Shown: positions 17,176 to 26,600 of the stretch, piece by piece
Position numbering within the stretch: position 1 is the stretch's first letter
How the letters are laid out: each line of letters opens with the position of its first letter
Assembly (NCBI GenBank): GCA_013298145.1
Contig: JAAFJO010000002.1
Coordinates: 62,001-126,000 of the forward strand
From: Betaproteobacteria bacterium
GTDB lineage: Bacteria > Pseudomonadota > Gammaproteobacteria > Burkholderiales > Casimicrobiaceae
Reading direction: 5' to 3'
Length of the DNA: 64,000 nucleotides
Position numbers and translations under genes: made by a program
Notes under the pieces: model-generated
Database searches by the model: none
What the model was told of the DNA's origin: nothing
The model's input: only the letters and a program-made list of their open reading frames with translations

Positions 17176-17263
17176 ATTGTTTTCCTAGCGATCCAAAAAA
17201 TGAACGTTACTCAGACTAACGCGTGCGCGATTGGTTCGATGACATTCGAGACACAACGCTGCG

Positions 17264-17857
17264 CTACGGCTTTACAACACTAACCTCAATGCCCTGCCGC
17301 GCTAAGTCGCCGCGTGCCTTTCCCATCTCTTCTGGGTCTTTATAGGGGCCAACACGTACGCGGTGCACCGTCCCCTTTTCGGGGACATCGGCCGAAAGCA
17401 CGATCGCCTCGTAGCCCATGATGGCAAAACGCGCACGCTGCGCTTCGGCGTCAGCCGGATTAACGTAGGCGCCGACTTGCAGCCACAGTCGACCACGCGG
17501 TTCGGCTGACGGGCTTGGCTCCACGCTCGCGGTTTTTGACGGCGATTGCGTGGCGCTGGTGGAACCGGGAGCGATCACAGCGCTGGGCGGGGCAATTCGT
17601 TGCGCGTCGGATTTGCCTTCCTCTTTAGCGATCACCGCGACGCCGGTACTGCTTGGTTTCGGCGCATCCTTGGTTTCTGCCTTGCGAATGGAATCAATCT
17701 TCGACGGTGGCGTCGTTTCTGCGCGATAGGGGGATGACTGATAAATCCACACGGCAACCACGCCCGCCACCGCCATACCCGCGACAAAACCAATCAGGCC
17801 GCCAAACAGAAATGGCGCGGTGTTTGGGCGCGCGCTGGGTGAATTGGCTGAATCCAT
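17264..17857 (-). CDS. SPOR domain inner-membrane protein
   Basis: A 197-residue bitopic protein: a short cytoplasmic N-terminus, one transmembrane helix (about residues 16-39, FLFGGLIGFVAGMAVAGVVA), a Pro/Ser/Ala-rich periplasmic linker, and a C-terminal SPOR domain from about residue 122 (LWLQVGAYVNPADAEAQRAR, then VRVGPYKDPEEM). SPOR domains bind denuded septal peptidoglycan, so the protein is probably recruited to division sites. The gene starts three bases after the argS stop, so they are likely cotranscribed. Similar to FtsN-like or DedD-like proteins, but no specific name is justified. Confidence 0.9.
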   Translation of the reverse strand: MDSANSPSARPNTAPFLFGGLIGFVAGMAVAGVVAVWIYQSSPYRAETTPPSKIDSIRKAETKDAPKPSSTGVAVIAKEEGKSDAQRIAPPSAVIAPGSTSATQSPSKTASVEPSPSAEPRGRLWLQVGAYVNPADAEAQRARFAIMGYEAIVLSADVPEKGTVHRVRVGPYKDPEEMGKARGDLARQGIEVSVVKP

Positions 17858-17860
17858 GAA

Positions 17861-19498
17861 CTACATCCTCTCCGGGGCAGATACGCCGATCAAAGCTAAC
17901 CCATTTTTTAGCACTTGTGCGGTCGCAGCGACGAGGGCGACGCGCGCCGTTTTCGTGGGTAAATCATCTACCAGGAAGCGTTCGGCGTTGTAGTACGTGT
18001 GGAAATTTGACGCAAGATCGCGCAGGTAGAACGGCACCATGTGCGGCGCAAGGTCACGCGCGGCGGTCGCGATGATTTCTGGATACTCCGAAATCTTTTT
18101 CGCGAGCGCCTCGGCCTTTTCGTGACTCAGCAATGACAAATCCGCTGCTAAGAGCGCGCCACTAGAAAGCGCGGATTCACGCAGCACCGAGCAGATGCGT
18201 GCATGCGCATACTGGACGTAGTACACCGGGTTTTCTTCGCTTTGTGAGAGTGCCAAATCGATGTCAAAGGTGAACTCGCTATCCGCTTTTCTCGACACCA
18301 GGAAGAAGCGCACCGCATCCTTGCCGACCCATTCGATCAGCTCGCCGAGCGTGACGTAGCTACCCGCACGCTTGGAGATCTTGACCTCTTCGCCACCTTT
18401 CATGACGCGAACCATCGAGTGCAACAGGTAATCCGGATACCCTTTCGGAATGCCAACGCCGAGCGCTTGCAAACCCGCGCGTACGCGGGCAATCGTGCCG
18501 TGATGATCGGTGCCCTGAATGTTGACGACTTTGGTAAAGCCGCGCTCCCATTTGGTAACGTGGTAAGCAACGTCGGGCACGAAATACGTGTAGCCACCCG
18601 CCGCCTTTCTCATCACCCGATCTTTGTCGTCGCCAAACCCGGTCGTCTTGAGCCAGAGTGCCCCTTCTTGCTCGTACGTGTGGCCCGAGGCCTTTAGCGC
18701 GTCGACGGTTTTCTCAACCCGTCCATCGGTGTAGAGCGAGCTTTCGAGGTAATAGCAGTCGAATTTCTTAACGTCGAAGGCGGTGAGATCTTTATCTTGC
18801 TCGCCACGCAAGACATCGACTGCGAAGTGGCGGACTGCATCCGTGTCTTTTGGGTCGAAACCTTTGGCGAGGAAGTCTTTCGCGATTTCCGCAATGTAGT
18901 CGCCGCGATAGCCATCATCAGGCCAATCCGGTGAATCGGGGGCGACGCCATTGGCACGCAATTGAACCGAGCGCGTGAGGTTATCGATTTGATTACCGGC
19001 GTCGTTGTAATAGAACTCGCGGTGCACGGTTGCACCTTGCGTTTCGAGGATTCGACAAAGCGAATCCCCCAACGCGGCCTGCCGCGCGTGACCGGTGTGT
19101 AGCGGCCCGGTGGGGTTCGCGGAAACGAACTCCACCATCACTTTCTCGCGTGCATTCACCTCGGTGCAACCGAAGCGGCTCTGCTTTTGAAGCGTCTCGC
19201 GTACAACTTCGAACTTAGATGCCTTACTCAATCGGATGTTGATGAAGCCTGGCCCGGCGATGGCGATTTCATCAATTAACGACCGCTTGCCCTGATTTAA
19301 TTGGGCGACAAGCGCTTGAGCTACTTCACGCGGATTCTTTCCCAGCGGCTTCGCCAACTGCAATGCAATGTTGGTTGCCCAATCGCCGTGATCGGCTTGC
19401 TTTGGGCGTTCGAGCGCTACCGTCGGCATCGGCTCGGTCGTCAATCCCGCTGCGGTGAGGCTCTCGCGAAGCCACGAAATAAGTTCTTCTTTTTGCAT
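17861..19498 (-). CDS. argS: Arginyl-tRNA synthetase
   Basis: A class I aminoacyl-tRNA synthetase of 545 residues that charges tRNA-Arg. The N-terminal additional domain is followed by the HIGH-type signature in [20 protein letters not shown] (HTGH, about residue 128) and a KMSK-like KISKRAG further on. The C-terminal anticodon-binding helical domain runs to the end. The frame is open upstream to 19651 but those 51 codons show no family likeness; the ATG at 19498 ([10 protein letters not shown]) is where homologues start. First gene of argS-SPOR-dsbA, divergent from an EF-hand gene with 171 bases between starts. Confidence 0.96.
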   Translation of the reverse strand: MQKEELISWLRESLTAAGLTTEPMPTVALERPKQADHGDWATNIALQLAKPLGKNPREVAQALVAQLNQGKRSLIDEIAIAGPGFINIRLSKASKFEVVRETLQKQSRFGCTEVNAREKVMVEFVSANPTGPLHTGHARQAALGDSLCRILETQGATVHREFYYNDAGNQIDNLTRSVQLRANGVAPDSPDWPDDGYRGDYIAEIAKDFLAKGFDPKDTDAVRHFAVDVLRGEQDKDLTAFDVKKFDCYYLESSLYTDGRVEKTVDALKASGHTYEQEGALWLKTTGFGDDKDRVMRKAAGGYTYFVPDVAYHVTKWERGFTKVVNIQGTDHHGTIARVRAGLQALGVGIPKGYPDYLLHSMVRVMKGGEEVKISKRAGSYVTLGELIEWVGKDAVRFFLVSRKADSEFTFDIDLALSQSEENPVYYVQYAHARICSVLRESALSSGALLAADLSLLSHEKAEALAKKISEYPEIIATAARDLAPHMVPFYLRDLASNFHTYYNAERFLVDDLPTKTARVALVAATAQVLKNGLALIGVSAPERM

Positions 19499-19669
19499 GA
19501 AACGCCTTGTTTTATCGGGCAAATTATAGTTTTTCGCCTGTTTTAGCCGCGAAATTCGCGGTGAGACAAGGTCAGATCGAGAGCGCACGCGGGAAACTCC
19601 TTGTCCACGAGATCGCGACCAGCCGCGTTGCAGTTTCATACGACAACCCACGCAACGAAGGAGCGACGT

Positions 19670-20185
19670 ATGAAACTGAGCCTAATTTCTCTCGCGGTTA
19701 CAGCCCTTGTGGCTGGCGCCACCACTGCCAGCGTATCTGCACAAACCCACGAAAAGCATTACTCCGGTCAACGTGTTTACGCGCAGGGCCATCGTCATGC
19801 GCCACCCGCATACGTCCATGGGCCGCGTGGCTACTACGCCCCCCAGCGCTATGTCGCACACGACCGTCACTATCACGGACGTGGCTATTGGCGCGACGGG
19901 CGCTGGATTGCGCCACTAGCGGTTGGCTTAACCGTCGGGGCCATCGCTGCCTCGGCACCCGTCTACGCGGCCCCGGGTTACAGTGCACCGGTCTACTCTG
20001 CCCCAGTGAACTATTACACGCCAGGCGACCGTTTCTCTTGGGCTGACGTCAACAACGATGGCTACCTGAGCTATCACGAGTCACGTCGCTTCGGCGGGCT
20101 GCATCGCAACTTCGCCGCGATTGATTGGAATGGCGACGGGTACCTTTCGCGAAGCGAAGTCGATGCCTGGCGTCAGGGCTGGTAG
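19670..20185 (+). CDS. Secreted EF-hand protein with a Gly/His/Tyr-rich linker
   Basis: A 171-residue secreted protein. A strong AAGGAG site precedes the ATG. Signal peptide residues 1-24 (cleavage near VSAQ), then a His/Tyr/Arg-rich stretch, a hydrophobic segment ([21 protein letters not shown]), and two canonical EF-hand loops: [12 protein letters not shown] (about 126-137) and [12 protein letters not shown] (about 152-163). All calcium-coordinating positions (1, 3, 5, 9 and 12) are acidic or otherwise suitable. It probably binds calcium outside the inner membrane. A second EF-hand gene follows 62 bases downstream. No specific function is known to me. Confidence 0.85.
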   Translation: MKLSLISLAVTALVAGATTASVSAQTHEKHYSGQRVYAQGHRHAPPAYVHGPRGYYAPQRYVAHDRHYHGRGYWRDGRWIAPLAVGLTVGAIAASAPVYAAPGYSAPVYSAPVNYYTPGDRFSWADVNNDGYLSYHESRRFGGLHRNFAAIDWNGDGYLSRSEVDAWRQGW

Positions 20186-20247
20186 AGCGAACTGAGCGAC
20201 GCGCGTCGGCTAGACGCTGCGCCTTCGTGGAATAAAAAGGTGAGCGT

Positions 20248-20700
20248 ATGAAACACGAACGATTTAAGCGGATTCTCGCGCTCGCCGCAGCGAGTGGTTT
20301 GGTTGTGTGCGGGGCTCTCGCACCCCTCGGCGCAAGCGCACAAGGCAGTGCAATCGTCGTGCTCCCGCTCGATCCGGTCTCCAAAACAACGCATGGCGCC
20401 AATCGACGTGCATTCGCGCCGCGCATGTACGTTGCCGTACCCCATCGGCCCGTACTCTTCCTGATTGGAAATTCTGCCGAAGAGGTTGACGAGTCCTACG
20501 ATGACACCGATGATGAGTTCGATGTAGCGGATACAGACAATGACGGCTTCATCTCATTTCGCGAAGCGCGTCGCGCCAATCCCGAATGGGCGAAACATTT
20601 CAACCGAATTGACACGAGCGGTGACGGGTTTCTGACGCGCGAAGAAATCGAAGCCTTCTCTGTGTTTTCACACCCGGTTCCGAGCATAAAAACCAACTAG
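20248..20700 (+). CDS. Secreted EF-hand protein
   Basis: A 150-residue secreted protein with a signal peptide (residues 8-32, LALAASGLVVCGALAPLGASAQ) and two EF-hand loops, DTDNDGFISFRE (about residues 95-106) and DTSGDGFLTREE (about 122-133), spaced as in a paired calmodulin-like lobe. An acidic run (EEVDESYDDTDDEFD) precedes the first loop. An AAAAGGTGAG site lies 8 bases upstream of the ATG. It sits in tandem with the EF-hand gene at 19670 but the two share only the EF-hand part, so they are not recent duplicates. Probably calcium-binding; role unknown. Confidence 0.85.
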   Translation: MKHERFKRILALAAASGLVVCGALAPLGASAQGSAIVVLPLDPVSKTTHGANRRAFAPRMYVAVPHRPVLFLIGNSAEEVDESYDDTDDEFDVADTDNDGFISFREARRANPEWAKHFNRIDTSGDGFLTREEIEAFSVFSHPVPSIKTN

Positions 20701-20879
20701 CCGAATTGCGGCTGATTGCGAGCTAGGTGCGGACGCAGGCGATGCAGAAAAAGCTTGGTGGACAAATTCGTCGCAAACATAAGCGTCGAGCTGGCGCGAC
20801 GCTCAACCACAACTGCAATATTGCTGCTAGGAAACTATGCGCAGCGAGCCTTCCGCGAGCCTGCCGCGTGCTGAATCTT

Positions 20880-21431
20880 TCAGGGTGGGCAGCGCATTTC
20901 CCAATGCAATCCCGCGTCGCCCTGAACGGTAAATCCTAACCCCTGATAGAGCTTGGCTGCGCGTTTGTTGGCTTTCACGACGTGCAGCAACACGCTGCAT
21001 TGCCGTGCTCGTGCTTCCGCAAGGGTATGTTCAATGAGCGCTGTTCCAATCCCGCGCTGGCGATATTCGGGGAGTAATGCGATGTCTATGATGTGCATCG
21101 GATCACTCCGGCGAACATAGTATCGCCCGATGGGTTTGCCGGGCGCGAGTTCGACGGCTAGAAACTCAGAATCACTGAAGTGGCCTACGAAATGCGCGTG
21201 CTGCAAATCAAATTGTTGGTCGAGGAACCGGCGCTTCGTTTGCGCGTCCCAAGGCACTGATCGCATTTCGTCGACGCGTGTTGACGCGTAGAGATCGCGC
21301 AACCACCCGAGATCGGAATCTCGCAGCCAGCGCAACTTGAAGCCTCGTTTGACCAGGAACAGAGGCGCCCGCGTTCGTTCTGGCTTTTCCGCCGGAAAAC
21401 TCGCAGACACCTTCGAGGCGGGGTTCGTCAC
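20880..21431 (-). CDS. GNAT family N-acetyltransferase at the end of the tail-collar operon
   Basis: A 183-residue acetyltransferase. The core is visible as IIDIALLPEYRQRGIGTALIEHTLAEAR (motif A, acetyl-CoA pyrophosphate binding in QRGIGT), followed by VLLHVVKANKRAAKLYQGLGF (motif B). I start it at the GTG (21431) that immediately follows the TGA of the collar gene, which implies coupling; a start at 21533 would overlap that gene by about 100 bases and add residues unlike the family. Being last in the collar operon suggests that it modifies a product of it or is regulated with it, but the acceptor is unknown. Confidence 0.78.
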   Translation of the reverse strand: MTNPASKVSASFPAEKPERTRAPLFLVKRGFKLRWLRDSDLGWLRDLYASTRVDEMRSVPWDAQTKRRFLDQQFDLQHAHFVGHFSDSEFLAVELAPGKPIGRYYVRRSDPMHIIDIALLPEYRQRGIGTALIEHTLAEARARQCSVLLHVVKANKRAAKLYQGLGFTVQGDAGLHWEMRCPP

Positions 21432-21432
21432 A

Positions 21433-21972
21433 TCACGGGAACGAAGGATAGATACCCTGCAGCGCGATGCAGAAATTGACGCCCAGGTACGGCTGCTGAT
21501 TTTGATGAGGAAAACCACCCCCCTGACTTGCACTCAGCATATTGGGCGCAAATGTGGTGTTCGGCGCGCCCGAAGCGAATGGCCGGACGCTGGTCGTACC
21601 GGCACCGGACAGCCCGCCATTAGCAACAGGCGTACCAACGCGTTTAGTCGTGTCGCCTTGGGCGTACGCATTTATTCCGTGATTGTGTTGAGGTATTTGG
21701 TTGGCCGTCAATGTCACGGTATTGACACCGAAAGACTGCCCCAATGATCGCGGAGATAAACCCGGTCCAGTCCCCTGCTGACAGCCGGATCTTGCCGCAA
21801 AGTTCGGCAATTGAAATGTGGTCTGGCCGTTGCCGCCGTACGTTACGCCAATCAGCGAGAAGAGCGCCGTATTTTGCGAAATTGGCAGCGTAGCGCCGTT
21901 CGCGAAAGCCCAGCCGCGGGGGTTAAAGTTGAAGCCAAAGAGCTGAATTTCGCCGATATAAGGTTGTGTCAT
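21433..21972 (-). CDS. Tail-collar domain protein (microcystin-dependent-protein-like), third in operon
   Basis: A 179-residue protein of the phage tail collar family (PF07484-type). The N-terminus MTQPYIGEIQLFGFNFNPRG, the GATLPISQNTALFSLIGVTYGGNGQTTF region and LPNFAAR are diagnostic; the C-terminal half has the PHQNQQPYLGVNFCIALQGIYP ending. The family is named from phage tails and from the bacterial microcystin-dependent protein. A strong GGAGGAA site precedes the ATG. Two paralogues lie upstream in the same operon and a GNAT gene follows directly. There is no signal peptide. No other phage genes are nearby. Confidence 0.88.
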   Translation of the reverse strand: MTQPYIGEIQLFGFNFNPRGWAFANGATLPISQNTALFSLIGVTYGGNGQTTFQLPNFAARSGCQQGTGPGLSPRSLGQSFGVNTVTLTANQIPQHNHGINAYAQGDTTKRVGTPVANGGLSGAGTTSVRPFASGAPNTTFAPNMLSASQGGGFPHQNQQPYLGVNFCIALQGIYPSFP

Positions 21973-22073
21973 GACTGGGTTCCTCCGGTGCGATATTTCG
22001 CGGACCTGTGAAATTGCGATGCGACAGTTGTCGCCCGTTGCCCTCGGTGAGCGCTATCTTCGCGCGCCGCCCG

Positions 22074-22610
22074 TTAGGCCTGCGACGGGAAAATTCCCTC
22101 CGTCGCGATGCAGTACTGCACAGTCAACGTGGGCATGCAGTTTTCGTGAGGCTGGCTTCCTCCGGCCAAGCTAGTCGATTGCGCTGACATTGCCTGCGGC
22201 GATGCATCGGTCAGGTCCGATACGTAGAACGTTTCACCGCTAACAGCCCCTGGCAACTGCGTATTGCCGGGGGTTATTGCCGCTGCTGCACCTGAAGTCG
22301 CGACCAGCGTATGCGTGTGGGCCGGCATTTGAGTTGGCAAAACGGTAACAGTCTCAGTTCCCGCGCGCTGGCCAATTACGTAGGTGCTAAGGCCGGGACC
22401 TGTTCCTTGATGAATAGGGAGCCGACCGCGTAGATCAGGCACTGCGAATGTCGTCTGTCCGTCGCCGCCGTATGTGGTGCCGATGAGCGCGAAGAACGCG
22501 TCGTACTGAGAAATCGGGAGCAAGCTCCCGTCACAGACCTGCCAGCCGTTAGGCGCCCCGCGGGTGCCGAAGCCGAACATGCGAATTTCGCCGATATAGG
22601 GTGTGCTCAT
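22074..22610 (-). CDS. Tail-collar domain protein (microcystin-dependent-protein-like), second in operon
   Basis: A 178-residue paralogue of its neighbours. It starts MSTPYIGEIRMFGFGTRGAPNGW, followed by SLLPISQYDAFFALIGTTYGGDGQTTFAVPDLRGRLPIHQGTG, and ends PHENCMPTLTVQYCIATEGIFP. The middle segment (about residues 95-150) differs strongly from the other two copies, so the conserved ends probably form the collar fold while the middle is a variable, exposed insertion. A GGAGG site lies upstream. Its product probably assembles with the other two, as fibre-like trimers by analogy to phage collar proteins; that is inference. Confidence 0.88.
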   Translation of the reverse strand: MSTPYIGEIRMFGFGTRGAPNGWQVCDGSLLPISQYDAFFALIGTTYGGDGQTTFAVPDLRGRLPIHQGTGPGLSTYVIGQRAGTETVTVLPTQMPAHTHTLVATSGAAAAITPGNTQLPGAVSGETFYVSDLTDASPQAMSAQSTSLAGGSQPHENCMPTLTVQYCIATEGIFPSQA

Positions 22611-22687
22611 AGAGGTTTCCTCCGAAATGGGTCAGGACGATAGCGCCTATATGGCGTGCGATGCGTCGAATATTGGGGGGGCGCGAG

Positions 22688-23233
22688 TTAGTTACGCGAC
22701 GGGTAAATCCCCGCTAGCGCAACACAGAAATTAATCACGCTGTAAGGCTGCAAGTTCGGATGTGGTTGATTCCCGCCAGCAGGCGCGACTGTCTGCGGCG
22801 ACTGCGGCACGAGAGGGCCTGAGCTGGCCGCATACAGATTTGGCACTGCAGCGGTGTTGGTGCTCGTAGCGAACACACGACCCGTTGGATTGCGGTTGTC
22901 GCCATTCGCAGTTGAAGCGTTGACTGAATGCGTATGGGCGGGTAAGTTCGTACTGAGAAGCGTCACATTCTCGACTCCCGCGGCTTGTCCGATATCCACA
23001 GCCGGCGGTTGCCAGCTGGGGTCTATCGACGAGGCATAGCCAATTGGAGTGCGGCTACGTAGATCGGGCAGTGCAAAGTTTGTCGTACCGTTGCCACCGT
23101 ATTGAGTGCCAAGCAGCGAGAACAGAGCTTGATTCTGATTGATGGGCAACAACTGACCGTTGGCCAATGCCCAAAACTTGGGCGCAAAATTGAAACCGGC
23201 CATCATTATCTGGCCAATAAAAAACTCGCTCAT
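22688..23233 (-). CDS. Tail-collar domain protein (microcystin-dependent-protein-like), first in operon
   Basis: A 181-residue collar protein and the first gene of the minus-strand operon. It begins MSEFFIGQIMMAGFNFAPKFW, then QLLPINQNQALFSLLGTQYGGNGTTNFALPDLRSRTPIG, and ends PHPNLQPYSVINFCVALAGIYP. A GGGGAG ribosome site precedes the ATG. The operon promoter must lie in the 427-base gap that it shares with the divergent gene for the 1294-residue secreted protein. Three tandem copies with different centres suggest hetero-oligomers or division of binding roles. No secretion signal is visible, so export, if any, would need another route. Confidence 0.88.
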   Translation of the reverse strand: MSEFFIGQIMMAGFNFAPKFWALANGQLLPINQNQALFSLLGTQYGGNGTTNFALPDLRSRTPIGYASSIDPSWQPPAVDIGQAAGVENVTLLSTNLPAHTHSVNASTANGDNRNPTGRVFATSTNTAAVPNLYAASSGPLVPQSPQTVAPAGGNQPHPNLQPYSVINFCVALAGIYPSRN

Positions 23234-23660
23234 GAACTCCCCTCGCTGTCAAAGATTGATGGCTCGCGACCGCCGGCCGCGAGACAGATGGATTGAAACA
23301 AAGCTTCAGGGTCGCGCTGCCCCCCAACCTGCCTTCGCTGACTCTGAGCACACTCGAGTTTGCCTCTTCGCACTACGTCGCCGGCAGCGTATGCGCCGGA
23401 TAACAAAATCCAAAGGTGCTTTTACGTTCAGCCTGTCTGTTCCGATTCTCTGGGATGCATATCGAGAAAGCAAGAGCGCGACAATTTTTTTTTGTGACAT
23501 TTCTTGTGCATTGCGACAGCCGTGATCCAACTAGAGACGCCTAGTACGACGAGCGCCCAGCGTCACAAAAAAAGATTGGCAGAACCTGGCCCGTCGTTGC
23601 GAGATCACCTTACACTACGGCCCACATTGTGACCAGCTTTCGGGCTTTCGGGGGATTGAT
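23234..23660. promoter_or_regulatory. Divergent control region with an inverted GTGAC/GTCAC repeat
   Basis: The 427-base gap between two divergent gene starts has no credible gene. It contains an exact 12-base inverted repeat, TTTTTTTGTGAC (23487-23498) and GTCACAAAAAAA (23562-23573), separated by 63 bases. The arms are placed where a regulator could contact both promoters or form a loop. The transcript starts are unknown. A hairpin in RNA is an alternative reading. Confidence 0.45.
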
Positions 23661-26600
23661 ATGCGGGACTTATTTCGGCGATTTGTCGGCTGCGGAATTT
23701 TTGGCGAAGCGGCACGAATGACCGCGCTCCTCGCTGCAGTGTTCGGCGCGGACAAGCATCGAGCCTCAGCTCTCGCAGGACATCGAGATTTGTTCGCCCG
23801 CTTTTCTGCGGTAAGTCTTTTGCTCGTGGTTGTTGCGGTGCTCGGGCTCGGCCGCGCGGAGGCGCAGTCGGGACATACATCCGGCGAATGCCCAGCACAG
23901 ACGGCCACCGTCGCAGCAGGGGGGACGGTAACGATTAACGTGACTGACTGCGCCGCCAGCATCGCGTTTGCCGGTACTGGGCAGATTGACGGCGGCAGCT
24001 TCGGTGTCCCTGACTTTGAAAATCATGGCACCGCGACTCTCCGGATTACCGGTGGCCAGTGGTTTCTTGATTACAGTCACAATGGTTCTACCGGCATCGG
24101 GTCCACCGACGTTTTCGAGTTCGCTGACGGTTCCTCTGCTGGTACCGGTGACGTGCTGGTCACTATCACCATTACTGCTTCGGCTTCCCCAATCACTGTC
24201 ACACCGGGCGCGCTTCCCGTGATGACAGCCGGCACTTTATTCTCGCAAACGCTTTCTTCATCGGGCGGACTCGCGCCTTACACGTACGCCCTACAGAGCG
24301 GAGTGTTGCCTCTAGGCGTGACCCTGAGCAGCGCTGGCGTGCTGAGTGGCACGCCGACGCAACGAGGTGCGTATTCATTTAGCGTGCGTTCGACCGATTC
24401 GACAGCACCCACTGCCCAGTTTGTCGACAAAGGCTACACCGGAACAGTGCAGAACCCGACGTTGACGCTCACCTCACCAAGCGGTACGGCAATTCAAAGC
24501 GTTGCTTTTTCGCAGACGCTAACGGTGAGCGGCGGCGTCACGCCGCACACCTGTCAGCTGGAAACTGGCACATTTCCTCTCGGCATTACCGTTTCAAGTG
24601 CCTGTGTAGTCAGCGGCACAACGAACGCCGCTCCAGGCAACTACCCAGTCACAATTCGCGTGACCGATGCCAGCACGGGGCCAGGCAGCTATTTCGAAGT
24701 AGAAAACTACTCGCTAACCGTCAGCCCGCCACCGAGCGTATCTATCGCGGTCTCACCTGCCTCGGTGAGCGAGGACGGCGCCACAAATCTTACCTTCACC
24801 GTCACGCGCAGCCTCAATCTTTCATCTCCAACAACAGTCAACATCACGACCACTGGTACTGCGACCTCAGGCGTTGACTACACTGGCGGTGTTGCCACAG
24901 TGGTTATCCCTGCGGGCGCGACTACCGCGACGATCACCATTAATCCCAACGTCGACGGAATAGTCGAGGCTGACGAAACCGTCACCCTGACAGTTGCCGC
25001 TGGTGCGGGGTATACCGTAGGCGCGCCTGCCAGCGCGACAGGGACGATCCTCAATGACGACGTTCCTACCGCTACGATTACTGTGGCCCCGGCCTCCGTC
25101 GCGGAAGATGGCGCTTCGAATCTGGTCTTTACGGTGACGCTGAGTCAACCGGCATCGGGTGCGCTCAGCATCAACTACACCATTGGCGGTACGGCCGCGA
25201 ACGGCACTGACTACGCGACTATCGCCTCGCCATTAGTGATCCCTAGTGGTAACACTACGGGAACAATCACCGTTAACCCGACCGCAGACACGAATATCGA
25301 GGCGGATGAAACGGTGACAATTACCCTCGCTGTGGGCACCGGATATACCGTGGGCGTGCCCAACAGCGCGACGGGCACTATTCTCAACGACGATCTGCCG
25401 AACCTGACAATCAACGATGTCACCTTGAACGAGGGCAACGCTGGTATCACGAATTTCACCTTTACGGTGAGTTTGAGTGCGCCGGCTGGCCCGGGAGGCG
25501 TCACCTTCGACATCGCAACTGCGAACGGCAGCGCAACCGCTGGCGTGGACTACGTAGCTCAGTCGCTCACCGCCCAGACCATTCCGGCGGGCAGTAGCAC
25601 CTATACCTTCACCGTGTTGGTCAATGGCGACACCCTCAATGAACCGAACGAGACCTTCTTCGTCAACGTCACTGGTGTCACCGGCGCCGTCGTCGTCGAT
25701 GGCCAGGGGGTCGGCACCATTACTAACGACGATCCGTTGCCGAGCTTGTCCATCAATGACGTAACGGTGACCGAAGGCAATAGCGCCACGACCAACGCGG
25801 TCTTCACCGTCACCCTCAGCGCCGCTAGCGGACAAACGGTCGCCGTCAACTACGCCACGGCCGACGGCACTGCCACGCAGCCGGCGGACTACACCAGCAC
25901 CAGCGGTACTCTCACGTTCACGCCTGGTCAGACGACCCGAACCATTACCGTACCAGTGATCGGAGATACGGTACCTGAGGTAAATGAAACCTTCTTTGTG
26001 AATCTCAGCGGCCCAGTGAATGCGACGATCTCTGACAACCAAGGCGTCGGTACGATCTCGAATGACGACGTTCCTGTCACCATCGCGCCTCCGACGTTAC
26101 CCAATGCCACTGTCGCTACTGCCTACACTCAGTCGATCACTGCAAGTGGCGGCGTCGGACCGTATGCATTTTCAGTAACCGCAGGAGCACTCCCGGCTGG
26201 CTTGACGCTTTCGCCAACGGGCTCGCTGAGCGGCACGCCAACAGCGGGTGGAACGTTTAACTTCACGGTAACCGCTACAGACAGCAGCCCTTCGCCAGGA
26301 CCGTTTAACGGCAGCCTGGCGTACACGCTTGTAGTGAACCCAGCGACGATCACCCTACCTGCCACATCATTGACTTCGGGCGTTTTCAACGTGCCATATT
26401 CCTCTGCGATCTCGCCAGCCTCAGGCGGCACTGCGCCATATGCGTACGCGGTGACCGCGGGCGCATTGCCTGGCGGCATCAACATTGCACCCGCCTCAGG
26501 TGCACTGAGTGGCACGCCTAGTGCGGTGGGCACATTCAACTTCACCATCACCGCAACAGACAGCAGCACGGGAACTGGGCCGTATTCGGCGAACCGCGCT

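Noticed and set aside
20880..23233. Prophage remnant
   Set aside because: Only collar-type genes are present. There is no integrase, terminase, capsid, tail tube, lysis gene or attachment repeat nearby.
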